From Holosporales bacterium (GTDB lineage Bacteria; Pseudomonadota; Alphaproteobacteria; RUG11792), in assembly GCA_031262205.1 (NCBI GenBank), contig JAISID010000070.1:1-7214 (forward strand): a DNA stretch of 7,214 nucleotides. The letters run 5' to 3'. Under the pieces are notes generated by a model. The model had not been told where the DNA came from, did not search any database, and was given only the letters and a program-made list of their open reading frames with translations. Position 1 is the stretch's first letter. Each line of letters begins with the position of its first letter. Both the position numbers and the translations under genes were made by a program. Shown here piece after piece: positions 1-5,532 of this stretch.

Positions 1-42
1 AGCAATCTATTTATAAAACTCGCTTACAAGATTATCGCTACG

Positions 43-58
43 CATCAGGGGATGATTC
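43..58 (-). repeat. Dispersed short repeat, copy A
   Basis: The minus strand reads AATCATCCCCTGATG here. The core ATCA-TCCCC-TGAT is a 4-bp inverted repeat around five bases. Three more copies of the core lie at 3446-3459, 3541-3557 (one extra C) and 3657-3670 (degenerate). Copies A and C also share nearby bases (TCGC before and TAAA after, on the plus strand). The copy begins 9 bases after the stop codon of the minus-strand remnant at 68-196. The function is unknown. Confidence 0.5.
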
Positions 59-67
59 CATAAATTT

Positions 68-196
68 CTATCCGATGCGCGGGCGTAACTTGTAAAGAAC
101 GTTTCCATAAAGAATACGATCGCCAATCGTCCATACGCCCTTAAACCATTGTGTATTAGGTGGGCTTATTGTTACGGCAGGGGCAGCGCAAGCCTA
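68..196 (-). pseudogene. Coding-like minus-strand remnant, 3' end of an unknown gene
   Basis: The minus strand is open for 41 codons between two TAG codons (194-196 and 68-70). The product is tryptophan- and tyrosine-containing and protein-like, with the stretch TQWFKGVWTIGDRILYGNVL followed by YKLRPRIG and a stop. It has no start codon. The segment before it, ACAAPAV, could be the end of a signal peptide, but the frame is closed upstream. I do not recognise the family. A broken gene whose 5' part is lost or frameshifted is the likeliest reading. The plus-strand frame starting at 160 overlaps it, and at most one of the two is real. Copy A of the dispersed repeat follows directly. Confidence 0.3.
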
Positions 197-456
197 GGGT
201 ACTACCTGGTATAGAGGAGAAATCTAAAATACGCACAATGCTAGCCGCGAAAAATAGCGCAGCGAAGATGCCAGCGTTATTACGAACAGAGAGGCGAATG
301 TCAAAAGCAGAAGAAGCGGAGGATGAGGGTAGTGTTTCAGAATTAGTAGATCCTAAAAAGAAGCCAGCGCCAGAAACAGAAGAAGCGGAGCGTACTGTTC
401 CAAGTTATGCGGCAAGGAATAATTCCAAGATTCCGAATTTCTATTCTTCTATATAA
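160..456 (+). CDS. Doubtful small hypothetical protein, 98 aa
   Basis: An open frame starts at GTG (160) and ends 16 bases inside the 3' end of the convergent rnhA gene. The product is hydrophilic. Residues 1-45 are rich in basic residues and alanine, and residues 46-85 are rich in Glu, Ala and Pro (AEEAEDEGSVSEL, then PKKKPAPETEEAERT). It has no signal peptide, membrane segment or recognised domain. The ribosome binding site is weak and the first codons overlap the better-looking minus-strand remnant. The opposite strand is also open over much of this stretch, but with a Ser/Phe/Leu-rich product typical of an antisense shadow. It may be a fast-evolving small gene or chance. Confidence 0.22.
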   Translation: MGLLLRQGQRKPRVLPGIEEKSKIRTMLAAKNSAAKMPALLRTERRMSKAEEAEDEGSVSELVDPKKKPAPETEEAERTVPSYAARNNSKIPNFYSSI

Positions 457-950
457 GAGGCGACGATCGCGTTTCTCGCCAGGGCGTCCGCATTGTTATT
501 ATTTACGGAATTGAAATGCCCTTTAACCCACTTCCATTCGATATTTACGTTTTCAACTAGCGAAGCCAATTCCATCCAGAGGTCTTGGTTTTTCACTTCC
601 CCTCCAGTAGAGCGTTTCCAATTGTTTTTTTGCCAATTTTTTATCCATTCCGTAATTCCGTTTTTAAGATACGTACTATCCGTATGAATGGTAATCGAAA
701 CGTTCGGCGGAACTGCTTTAATCGATTCGATAGCGGCTCGCAATTCCATCCTATTATTCGTCGTACTTTTTTCAAATCCCGATAAACCCGCTCTTTTATC
801 TTCGAATATAAAAACTCCCGCCCAGCCGCCAGGGCCTGGATTTCCAAGGCAAGACCCGTCGGTGTATATTTCGATTTTAGAGCCGTCGCGCAAATATTTT
901 AAAAGCTCGTCGAACTCCACGTCTGTAATTTTAAGAAAATTATTTTCCAT
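441..950 (-). CDS. rnhA: Ribonuclease HI
   Basis: RNase HI cuts the RNA strand of RNA-DNA hybrids in the cytoplasm, clearing R-loops and primer remnants, with two metal ions. The 169-residue protein has all four metal-binding acids in family context: D31 in IYTDGSCLGNPGPGGWAG, E69 in NNRMEL, D91 in HTDSTY and D155 in NADALA. The helper histidine H145 (VKGHFNS) and the substrate-handling segment WIKNWQKNNWKRSTGGEVKN (102-121) are also present. About 25 residues precede the catalytic strand, compared with about 6 in E. coli. That extra piece (ENNFLKITDVEFDELLKYL) has no recognised function. ATG at 950 is preceded by GAGGGACG. The upstream zinc-ribbon gene ends only 6 bases before, and its TGA lies inside this ribosome-binding stretch, so the two genes are probably co-transcribed and translationally coupled. 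The protein looks complete and functional. Confidence 0.96.
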   Translation of the reverse strand: MENNFLKITDVEFDELLKYLRDGSKIEIYTDGSCLGNPGPGGWAGVFIFEDKRAGLSGFEKSTTNNRMELRAAIESIKAVPPNVSITIHTDSTYLKNGITEWIKNWQKNNWKRSTGGEVKNQDLWMELASLVENVNIEWKWVKGHFNSVNNNNADALARNAIVASYIEE

Positions 951-956
951 CGTCCC

Positions 957-1604
957 TCAAAAAACTGATACCTCCACTCGTATGTCTTTTATTTCTTTCG
1001 GACAAGGCTTTGCCGATGAAAACGACGTCTTTTGCTCCGGAAGAATATTCTTTGATTCAGGCTCAGCATTCCACGATAAAACTTCCGAATCGCCATCGAA
1101 AACCGCCACTTTAACGCCGTTTATTCGAACCACGATCTTGTCCTCGTTCGCTATGTCTCCGCTAACCGAAAGTTTACCGTCGTCCATAATATATTTCACG
1201 TCCGTCATAACTATTTTCTTCGCAATGCTTTCCGAAATATGCTTAGCCTTAGAAATAAGATAATCGTTAAAGACCGCCCTATTCTGATAAATAAAATATA
1301 GAGCGACCGCTATTATTATAAACGCCAAATATTTTGCCGCAGCTTTGCCGCTTTTTTTAGGCGCGGTTTTCCTCCTATTATTCCCCGCAAAAGCGGAAAG
1401 CCTATCGATCTTAGATTGCCTGTCCGCTCGCAAAGGCGTATTTATCTCGAGTTCTACTTCCGAATGTCTTAACCACCATTTCCTATGGCACCTGTAACAC
1501 CGCAGCCACCATCCGTACCCCAAATATTCGTTTCCAATTGGTTTTCGCAGCATATTATTATCTATCTGATACCGACAATTGCAATACGGGCACTTAACGT
1601 TCAT
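957..1604 (-). CDS. Zinc-ribbon single-pass membrane protein (MJ0042/DUF3426-like)
   Basis: This 215-residue protein starts with a zinc ribbon: C5-P-Y-C8 and C36-Y-R-C39, with the family spacing and aromatic run GYGWWLRC seen in alphaproteobacterial zinc-ribbon_4/5 (MJ0042-type) proteins. A basic, lysine-rich linker (about 59-91) is followed by one membrane segment at about 92-106 (YLAFIIIAVALYFIY). The C-terminal part (about 130-215) alternates beta-strand-like stretches (KLSVSGDIAN, IVVRINGVKVAVFD, PEQKTSFSS, IRVEVSVF) and resembles DUF3426. Such proteins are expected to have the ribbon in the cytoplasm and the beta domain in the periplasm; their function is unknown. ATG at 1604 begins the ribbon at residue 5, so a later start would lose it. 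A TGGTATAAG extended -10 lies only 11 bases upstream, giving a very short leader if used. rnhA follows at 6 bases. Confidence 0.8.
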   Translation of the reverse strand: MNVKCPYCNCRYQIDNNMLRKPIGNEYLGYGWWLRCYRCHRKWWLRHSEVELEINTPLRADRQSKIDRLSAFAGNNRRKTAPKKSGKAAAKYLAFIIIAVALYFIYQNRAVFNDYLISKAKHISESIAKKIVMTDVKYIMDDGKLSVSGDIANEDKIVVRINGVKVAVFDGDSEVLSWNAEPESKNILPEQKTSFSSAKPCPKEIKDIRVEVSVF

Positions 1605-1615
1605 GCAAAACGCGA

Positions 1616-1624
1616 CTTATACCA
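1616..1624 (-). promoter_or_regulatory. Possible extended -10 for the zinc-ribbon/rnhA pair
   Basis: The minus strand reads TGGTATAAG, matching the extended -10 form TGnTATAAT with one mismatch. No good -35 is visible at 16-18 bases. The predicted start of transcription is only about 5 bases before the ATG at 1604, which would make a nearly leaderless message. Weak. Confidence 0.22.
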
Positions 1625-1672
1625 TTACGTTTTTAAATGGTACATCTTATCGAAGAGTTTTTAAAAGATTTT

Positions 1673-1846
1673 TTACGTTTTAGACCCGCGTTTCCAAGTT
1701 TCCAAATCGCAATTCATAAGATTACAGTTAAATACATCGTAATTCTTTAACGCAATAAAGTTTGCGGCATTCAAAAACGCTTTGGAATCGTCTCCCGACG
1801 TCTTATATAGAGGAGGAACCCGTGAAATAAGCGGCAACCGTCGGCT
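1673..1846 (-). pseudogene. Coding-like minus-strand remnant of unknown family
   Basis: The minus strand is open for 57 codons between TAA (1847-1849) and TAA (1673-1675). The product includes LYKTSGDDSKAFLNAANFIA followed by LKNYDVFNCNLMNCDLETW and KRGSKT. Residue use (Asn, Asp, Cys, Trp, aromatic residues) looks like real protein rather than a shadow. No ATG lies near the start of the frame, only a TTG at 1837 without a ribosome binding site. I do not recognise it. It is best read as the 3' part of a gene whose 5' end was lost on the side now occupied by pgi. It lies upstream of and on the same strand as the zinc-ribbon gene, 68 bases away. Confidence 0.3.
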
Positions 1847-1880
1847 TTAAGGCGTTAATGTATGATTATCAAACATTTCA

Positions 1881-1889
1881 TGGTATATT
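1881..1889 (+). promoter_or_regulatory. Extended -10 promoter candidate for pgi
   Basis: TGGTATATT fits the extended -10 pattern TGnTATAAT with one mismatch. No clear -35 stands 16-18 bases upstream, as is usual for extended -10 promoters. Transcription would start near 1896 and give a leader of about 40 bases to the ATG at 1935. Confidence 0.38.
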
Positions 1890-1934
1890 GCAGCTATGTT
1901 TCGCATAAATTAAAAGAGAGTTTTGCTAAAAATT

Positions 1935-3095
1935 ATGATTAACGAAGTATTCGGCTATCTTAAAGATCAAATTAAAGAACTCGACATTTTCAAAGTCTTA
2001 GACGAGGATAAAAATTATATAAGAAACATAGCGAGAAAATTCGACAAACTCGACAAGATATTAGTCGTTGGAACCGGCGGTTCGAGCCTTGGAGGAAAAT
2101 GCCTCGTTAATTTTGAATCGCTCCATTCGGGGAAAGAACCGCGAGTAATATTTTTAGAAAACGTCGACTCCAGAAATTTCATAAACATTATAAATAAATG
2201 CGATCCAAATAAAACGGGAATTATCGTTATCTCAAAATCTGGAAAGACGACGGAACCTCTTATGTTGTTCTCAACTATCTTAGAACTCTGGAAAGACTTT
2301 GACTACGCTAACAAAGCGATTGCCATAACCGAACTATCTGAAAACAACGATTTAAGAACGTTGGCCGAATCAAAAAAAATGCTTGTTCTAGAACATAATC
2401 CTAAAATAGGAGGCAGATTCTCCGTCTTTTCAATCGTCGGGCTTCTCCCGGCTCTTCTTGGAAATGTCGACGTCGACTTATTTATCAAAGGAGCTAAAAA
2501 CGTCTTAAACAACGTCGAGACTTCAAAAACGCCGACGGAATGTAAATTATTTTCGGACATAACGTCTATGTATAAAATCTTCAAAGACGGGAAAGTCAAC
2601 ATTCACGTTCTTATGACGTATTCAGACATGTTTGAAGATTATGGAAAGTGGTTTGTTCAGCTAGTCGCCGAAAGCCTCGGGAAAACCGAAAAGTTCGGCA
2701 TAACTCCAGTAAGGGCTGTTGGAACGATAGACCAACATTCGATGTTGCAATTATTCTTGGGAGGACCGAACGATAAATTTTTCACTATAATTACTCAAAA
2801 ACATAATCTTGAAACTCCGCGAATTTCCGAGCCGATCCGCTATTTGCAAAATCATAACGTCGGCGAGCTAATGGCGTCTCATCAAAAAGCCACCATAGAA
2901 GTTTTAAAGAAAAAAGCCGCCGTTAGAGTCCTTGAATTTGACAAGTTTACTATTGAAACTATCGGATACTTAATGGCGCTCTCGTTTGTCGAAGTAATTA
3001 CTATTGCGAAATTAGCCGACGTTAATCCGTTCGATCAACCGGCCGTAGAAGAATCTAAAAAACTGGTTTTGCAATACCTTAACGAAATAAAGTAA
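1935..3095 (+). CDS. pgi: Glucose-6-phosphate isomerase (short form)
   Basis: This enzyme interconverts glucose 6-phosphate and fructose 6-phosphate in the cytoplasm, in glycolysis and gluconeogenesis. Numbered from ATG 1935 (386 residues), it has the sugar-phosphate loop GTGGSSLGG (46-54), the second phosphate-binding loop SKSGKTTE (100-107) and the family signature GGRFSVFSIVGLLPALL from 159. The catalytic residues are E246 (VAESLGK), H268 (TIDQHS) and K375 (VEESKKL). All are in family order, so it should be active. It is short: Bacillus-type enzymes have about 450 residues and the E. coli enzyme 549. The missing length is mostly at the N terminus before the first loop. The start is uncertain. 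TTG at 1923 would add four residues, and the purine run AAAAGAGAG (1912-1920) is too close to that TTG and rather far from the ATG. It appears to be a single-gene transcript with decayed DNA downstream and no clear terminator. Confidence 0.95.
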   Translation: MINEVFGYLKDQIKELDIFKVLDEDKNYIRNIARKFDKLDKILVVGTGGSSLGGKCLVNFESLHSGKEPRVIFLENVDSRNFINIINKCDPNKTGIIVISKSGKTTEPLMLFSTILELWKDFDYANKAIAITELSENNDLRTLAESKKMLVLEHNPKIGGRFSVFSIVGLLPALLGNVDVDLFIKGAKNVLNNVETSKTPTECKLFSDITSMYKIFKDGKVNIHVLMTYSDMFEDYGKWFVQLVAESLGKTEKFGITPVRAVGTIDQHSMLQLFLGGPNDKFFTIITQKHNLETPRISEPIRYLQNHNVGELMASHQKATIEVLKKKAAVRVLEFDKFTIETIGYLMALSFVEVITIAKLADVNPFDQPAVEESKKLVLQYLNEIK

Positions 3096-3285
3096 CTCGC
3101 ATATACGGCAAATGCGGCAAGCAAGCCTATTCGACAAAGCAAGTCTGCGGCTTTACCGTAACCTACGGATCGACTCTTAACACTGGGTAGATTGTAACTA
3201 TAGACGGCCGATACTAGTTAACGGCTCTTCTCAATCGTCCTAGGGAATCATACCGCTTTCGCCGATTTTTGAGACTTATAGGTAG
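3096..3285. other. No gene recognised; start of a decayed stretch
   Basis: All six frames are broken by stops at short intervals. One plus-strand frame contains NTG-stop-IVTIDGRY around 3186-3218, which faintly recalls the end of a short-chain dehydrogenase (TGQ.(I/V)..DGG.), but this is too short to call. No clear terminator hairpin for pgi is visible. Base composition is close to that of the coding regions rather than AT-rich, which suits former coding DNA. Confidence 0.4.
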
Positions 3286-3474
3286 ACGGTCTATTGCTTT
3301 TTCTACGATACTCAAATAATAGGAATAGTTTTGTTAAGCAGTCTAGCTTTAAAAACAGGAGCGAAAGTAAACAATGCGTTTTACGCGGAAATTGAAGGGA
3401 AGTTTACTGATATACGCGACAATAATCGAAGTATGACTATCTTAAAATCATCCCCTGATACCCCGTGTAATTAA
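3286..3474 (+). pseudogene. Fragment resembling an LpxL/HtrB-type lipid A acyltransferase
   Basis: The plus strand is open for 62 codons, bounded upstream by a TAG (3283-3285) and ended by TAA (3472-3474), with no start codon at its head. The central part reads FFYDTQIIGIVLLSSLALKT followed by GAKVNNAFYAEIEGKFTDI. This resembles the LpxL/HtrB segment FFG...(T)..G...LALKTGA.v.PAF....G.F, which lies in the C-terminal half of those acyltransferases (acyl chain addition to lipid A precursor at the inner membrane). Everything before and after is missing, so it is a gene scrap. The last codons (LKSSPDTPCN) fall on copy B of the dispersed repeat and are probably not part of the original gene. The family match is by eye and uncertain. 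Confidence 0.33.
3446..3459 (+). repeat. Dispersed short repeat, copy B
   Basis: The plus strand reads AATCATCCCCTGAT exactly, in the same direction as the acyltransferase-like fragment whose end it overlaps. Copy C, 82 bases further on, is in the opposite direction, so B and C form an inverted pair around 3460-3540. Confidence 0.55.
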
Positions 3475-3540
3475 TTTCTGTTGGCAATTTAGCGACAACT
3501 TTTCTTTTTTTATTTTTGCATACAAATCTTGCTCGCAGGA

Positions 3541-3557
3541 CATCAGGGGGATGATTC
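3541..3557 (-). repeat. Dispersed short repeat, copy C
   Basis: The minus strand reads GAATCATCCCCCTGATG, the repeat core with one additional C. Its flanks resemble copy A (TCGC upstream and TAAA downstream on the plus strand). It faces copy B head-on, which could form terminal inverted repeats of a very small element or a large hairpin. Confidence 0.5.
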
Positions 3558-3656
3558 CCTAAAAGAATCTTTGCAAGCAGCCTATCTTAAATACGTTTGC
3601 AAACTATTAAAATCTGCGCGGCAATTATTCATAATCCCCCCGCTCTACCAGTTTCA

Positions 3657-3670
3657 TATCAGGGGATAAC
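3657..3670 (-). repeat. Dispersed short repeat, copy D (degenerate)
   Basis: The minus strand reads AGTTATCCCCTGATAT, which keeps TCCCCTGAT of the core but has TTA where the other copies have TCA. It starts about 9 bases after the stop codon that ends the ftsZ fragment, in the same direction as that fragment. This is the same placement as copy A behind its remnant. Confidence 0.4.
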
Positions 3671-3679
3671 TCTGCTCCG

Positions 3680-3852
3680 TCATACGAAACCCTGTTCTAG
3701 CGATACGTCGTCTAAGAGAGGATTGGCAATAGCGGTTTCCGCCGCGTCGAACACTCTCCTTCCGCTTCGCCCGTTCCCATCATTGCTTTCCCCATTTCGC
3801 TCATAACGGCTCTGATATCCGCAAAGTCCAAATTTATAAGCCTAGGATTGTT
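3680..3852 (-). pseudogene. ftsZ: Frameshifted fragment of ftsZ
   Basis: FtsZ is the tubulin-like GTPase that forms the division ring. The minus strand encodes NNPRLINLDFADIRAVMSEM then GKAMMGTGEAEG in one frame (about 3852-3757). After a frameshift near 3752-3757 it continues as VFDAAETAIANPLLDDVSLE (to 3695), then runs into a TGA at 3680-3682. The first part is the T7 loop (NLDFAD), which completes the GTPase site of the neighbouring subunit. The second matches the family text AAEAAI(A/S)NPLLDDVS. The Gly of PGLINLDF has become Arg. Only about 50 of roughly 400 or more codons remain, with no start and no C terminus. It cannot make FtsZ, so an intact ftsZ must exist elsewhere and this is a decayed partial duplicate. 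The wording points to an alphaproteobacterium. Confidence 0.82.
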
Positions 3853-3995
3853 AAATGAATCAAATCTATACGAGGTCTATCGGGAGTAATGCTAAAAATT
3901 ATAGACAACTTTGTTTGAAATAATTTTATTTTTGTTATTCGATATATTATGAAATAATATTTCTACATTTTTATTCTTTTAGGCAATTTAAAATC
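3853..3995. promoter_or_regulatory. AT-rich leader upstream of the ankyrin-repeat gene
   Basis: From about 3895 the DNA becomes strongly AT-rich, which contrasts with the debris before it and suits a promoter region. TTGAAA (3915-3920) and TATATT (3943-3948) resemble -35 and -10 boxes, but the 22-base spacing is too long for a standard pair. The only ribosome-binding-like bases before ATG 3996 are TTAGG at about 3979-3983, far upstream. Confidence 0.22.
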
Positions 3996-5171
3996 ATGAA
4001 TTTACTAAAAACGCTTTCAATAGCGCTGGTTCTCTCCAATTGTATATCGGCGGCCGCTTGCACGGCGGCACCTGCTCAAGTCGCGGACGAGGTTAGAATT
4101 TCCAAAAATCTGAGGTTTGCAATTAAAAAAGTAACGTTGCCTCCTGGAGCGACTGTAGAAGAAAGTTTGCCCGCTTTAAAGGTCAGAACGTATGTTAAAC
4201 CTAGCGCAACGCGTCCGTTGCCTTCGGTTCAAGCGGCCGCATACGACATAGACCCGAAAATTTTACAGAAAGAGCATACAATCCGCAAAGGTTTGTTCTA
4301 CTTAGACCGAGACCTGTTACGCGGAGAAACAGCTCAATTAAATTCCAGAAAGCCTGGATTAGGAGATAGATATTGCGAGTATCAAAGTAAACTTTACGAA
4401 ACGGCTTCCGCTCTCTTAGAAACCATGGACGACGAAGAGCTTATAGAGCCTTTCTCAACGCAGGAACTATACGAAGATAGCTTCGCTGAAGAAGAACGAG
4501 AAATAATAGAAGAGGTTTCCGCCTTGCATGAGAGAAAACGCGAAACGGCGGACTCTTTATACGAAGCCTATAAAGGTCGAACGATTACGGAATTCGAACT
4601 TGTCGATTTAACATACGACGCTATGCGAAGGGAGATAACGACAAGGTTTGAGCCAGAAATAGCGGAATGCCTAACGGCGTCAATCAGAGATATGCTCCCT
4701 TGGGTTGAAACAGAACGTTGGAACATCGACGGCATACTTCCTTCTCGCGTAATTTTTATAACCGGTCCCGGTATCCGACAAAAAGACAGCGCGTCTGAAG
4801 AAGTCCTTGAAGCCGCTTGGAAAGGCGACGTCGCAAAGATGCGCGAATTAGCGGCCGCTGGCGCGGCTACGCATTTTGTTGTTTCCTGCAAACGCCCGCT
4901 ATACGTTACGACGCCGTTTATGGAAGCGATTACTCACGGCCGTTTAGAGATGGTAAAATTGTTCCTTGACGAATTTGGAGAAAGCGTAAATTTGACTTGT
5001 GAAAACAAAGCGTATTTCTTATGTCCGCTAGAGCGAGCAAGAGAATCTGAGCAAACCTTAGTAGAACAAGAATTACTTCGCAGAGGAGCGAGAATCCCCG
5101 CCGCCGCAGATTATGATGAAGCGTTTGAAATAAGCGAGGTTATAAAAATGCTCGAAGGAGTCTTCGTATAA
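3996..5171 (+). CDS. Secreted ankyrin-repeat protein, function unknown
   Basis: The 391-residue product starts with an export signal: K5, then a hydrophobic run TLSIALVL and SNCISAAAC. Either a lipoprotein cleavage before C22 (AAAC, a loose lipobox) or signal peptidase I after A27 (A-P-A) is possible. Residues 30-265 match no family I know. They include an acidic, probably coiled helical stretch at about 160-200 (EEEREIIEEVSALHERKRET). From about 268 the pattern is ankyrin: EEVLEAAWKGDVAKMRELAA then AGA; TPFMEAITHGRLEMVKLFLD (306 on); and a weaker third repeat, PLERARES...LVEQELLRRGA (about 345-372). Ankyrin repeats bind other proteins and are common in effectors of host-associated alphaproteobacteria, so a role at the cell surface or in a host is possible but inferred only. 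It stands alone, with debris upstream and a strong terminator 47 bases downstream. Confidence 0.8.
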   Translation: MNLLKTLSIALVLSNCISAAACTAAPAQVADEVRISKNLRFAIKKVTLPPGATVEESLPALKVRTYVKPSATRPLPSVQAAAYDIDPKILQKEHTIRKGLFYLDRDLLRGETAQLNSRKPGLGDRYCEYQSKLYETASALLETMDDEELIEPFSTQELYEDSFAEEEREIIEEVSALHERKRETADSLYEAYKGRTITEFELVDLTYDAMRREITTRFEPEIAECLTASIRDMLPWVETERWNIDGILPSRVIFITGPGIRQKDSASEEVLEAAWKGDVAKMRELAAAGAATHFVVSCKRPLYVTTPFMEAITHGRLEMVKLFLDEFGESVNLTCENKAYFLCPLERARESEQTLVEQELLRRGARIPAAADYDEAFEISEVIKMLEGVFV

Positions 5172-5218
5172 AGAACCGCTCGCCTACATATACTTTTCCA
5201 AATCGGATTAAGAATCAT

Positions 5219-5252
5219 ATAAGTTGAGAAGCGCCCTCGCTTCTCAACTTAT
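5219..5252 (+). terminator. Rho-independent terminator of the ankyrin-repeat gene
   Basis: Positions 5219-5233 (ATAAGTTGAGAAGCG) and 5238-5252 pair perfectly as a 15-bp stem with loop CCCT. A short T run (TTTT, 5252-5255) follows on the plus strand. It lies 47 bases past the stop codon at 5171. Confidence 0.75.
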
Positions 5253-5440
5253 TTTCAACTCGACGATCGAAAAATCCAATATTAAATCCCTCGATTGAAA
5301 TAAATATCTAATATATATAAAATATAATTGAATTATATTGTTTATAGTTAGTTTTGATAAAACCCTGTTACTTTTATAATAATTAGCAATGCATAGTATT
5401 CGCAAATCCAGTGTTTTACGTTGTCTCAAGTCTCAAATTT
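5253..5440. other. AT-rich intergenic stretch, no gene seen
   Basis: The interval is very AT-rich (for example the runs of A and T at 5296-5400). Reading frames here are short and have a composition expected by chance. No RNA gene or clear binding site is visible before the parS palindrome. Confidence 0.5.
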
Positions 5441-5466
5441 AAAAATGTTTCACGTGAAACATTTTT
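5441..5466. promoter_or_regulatory. parS: parS chromosome-partition site
   Basis: Positions 5446-5461 read TGTTTCACGTGAAACA, which is the canonical ParB-binding parS sequence (consensus TGTTNCACGTGAAACA across many phyla). It is a perfect 16-bp palindrome and is extended by five A on the left and five T on the right to a perfect 26-bp palindrome (5441-5466). ParB loads on parS as a CTP-dependent clamp, spreads, and with ParA and SMC moves the origin region to daughter cells. Such sites usually lie near the replication origin. No parA or parB gene is in the window. The palindrome with its T run could in principle also act as a hairpin, but the exact parS match is the better explanation. Confidence 0.92.
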
Positions 5467-5532
5467 GTTTTTTAGAGGATGGCATCGACGATGATTTTGG
5501 GAGCCGCCTTAATGCGTCTTTAATTGCTTAAT

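Noticed and set aside
493..1263. Plus-strand open frames of 64, 66 and 191 codons over rnhA and the zinc-ribbon gene
   Set aside because: They are antisense shadows of two well-supported minus-strand genes, with Ser/Phe/Ile-rich products and no motif.
1815..1829. Strong ribosome-binding-like AGGAGG (1811-1816) followed by GTG AAA TAA
   Set aside because: The frame is two codons long. On the other strand this stretch belongs to the coding-like remnant.
2303..2602. Minus-strand 99-codon frame inside pgi
   Set aside because: Shadow of pgi, whose catalytic motifs are clear on the plus strand.
3186..3218. NTG-stop-IVTIDGRY, resembling the end of a short-chain dehydrogenase
   Set aside because: Too short and interrupted by stops; only a handful of residues fit.
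3597..3806. Plus-strand 69-codon frame
   Set aside because: The minus strand here encodes recognisable FtsZ sequence, so this frame is a by-product.
4568..4891. Minus-strand 107-codon frame inside the ankyrin-repeat gene
   Set aside because: Shadow; the plus-strand frame has a signal peptide, repeats and a terminator.
5244..5429. Minus-strand 61-codon frame next to parS
   Set aside because: AT-rich chance frame starting inside a terminator region, with no ribosome binding site or motif.
5479..5523. 14-codon frame MASTMILGAALMRL with AGAGG upstream
   Set aside because: It resembles a leader peptide but no gene follows on that strand and its length is well within chance.
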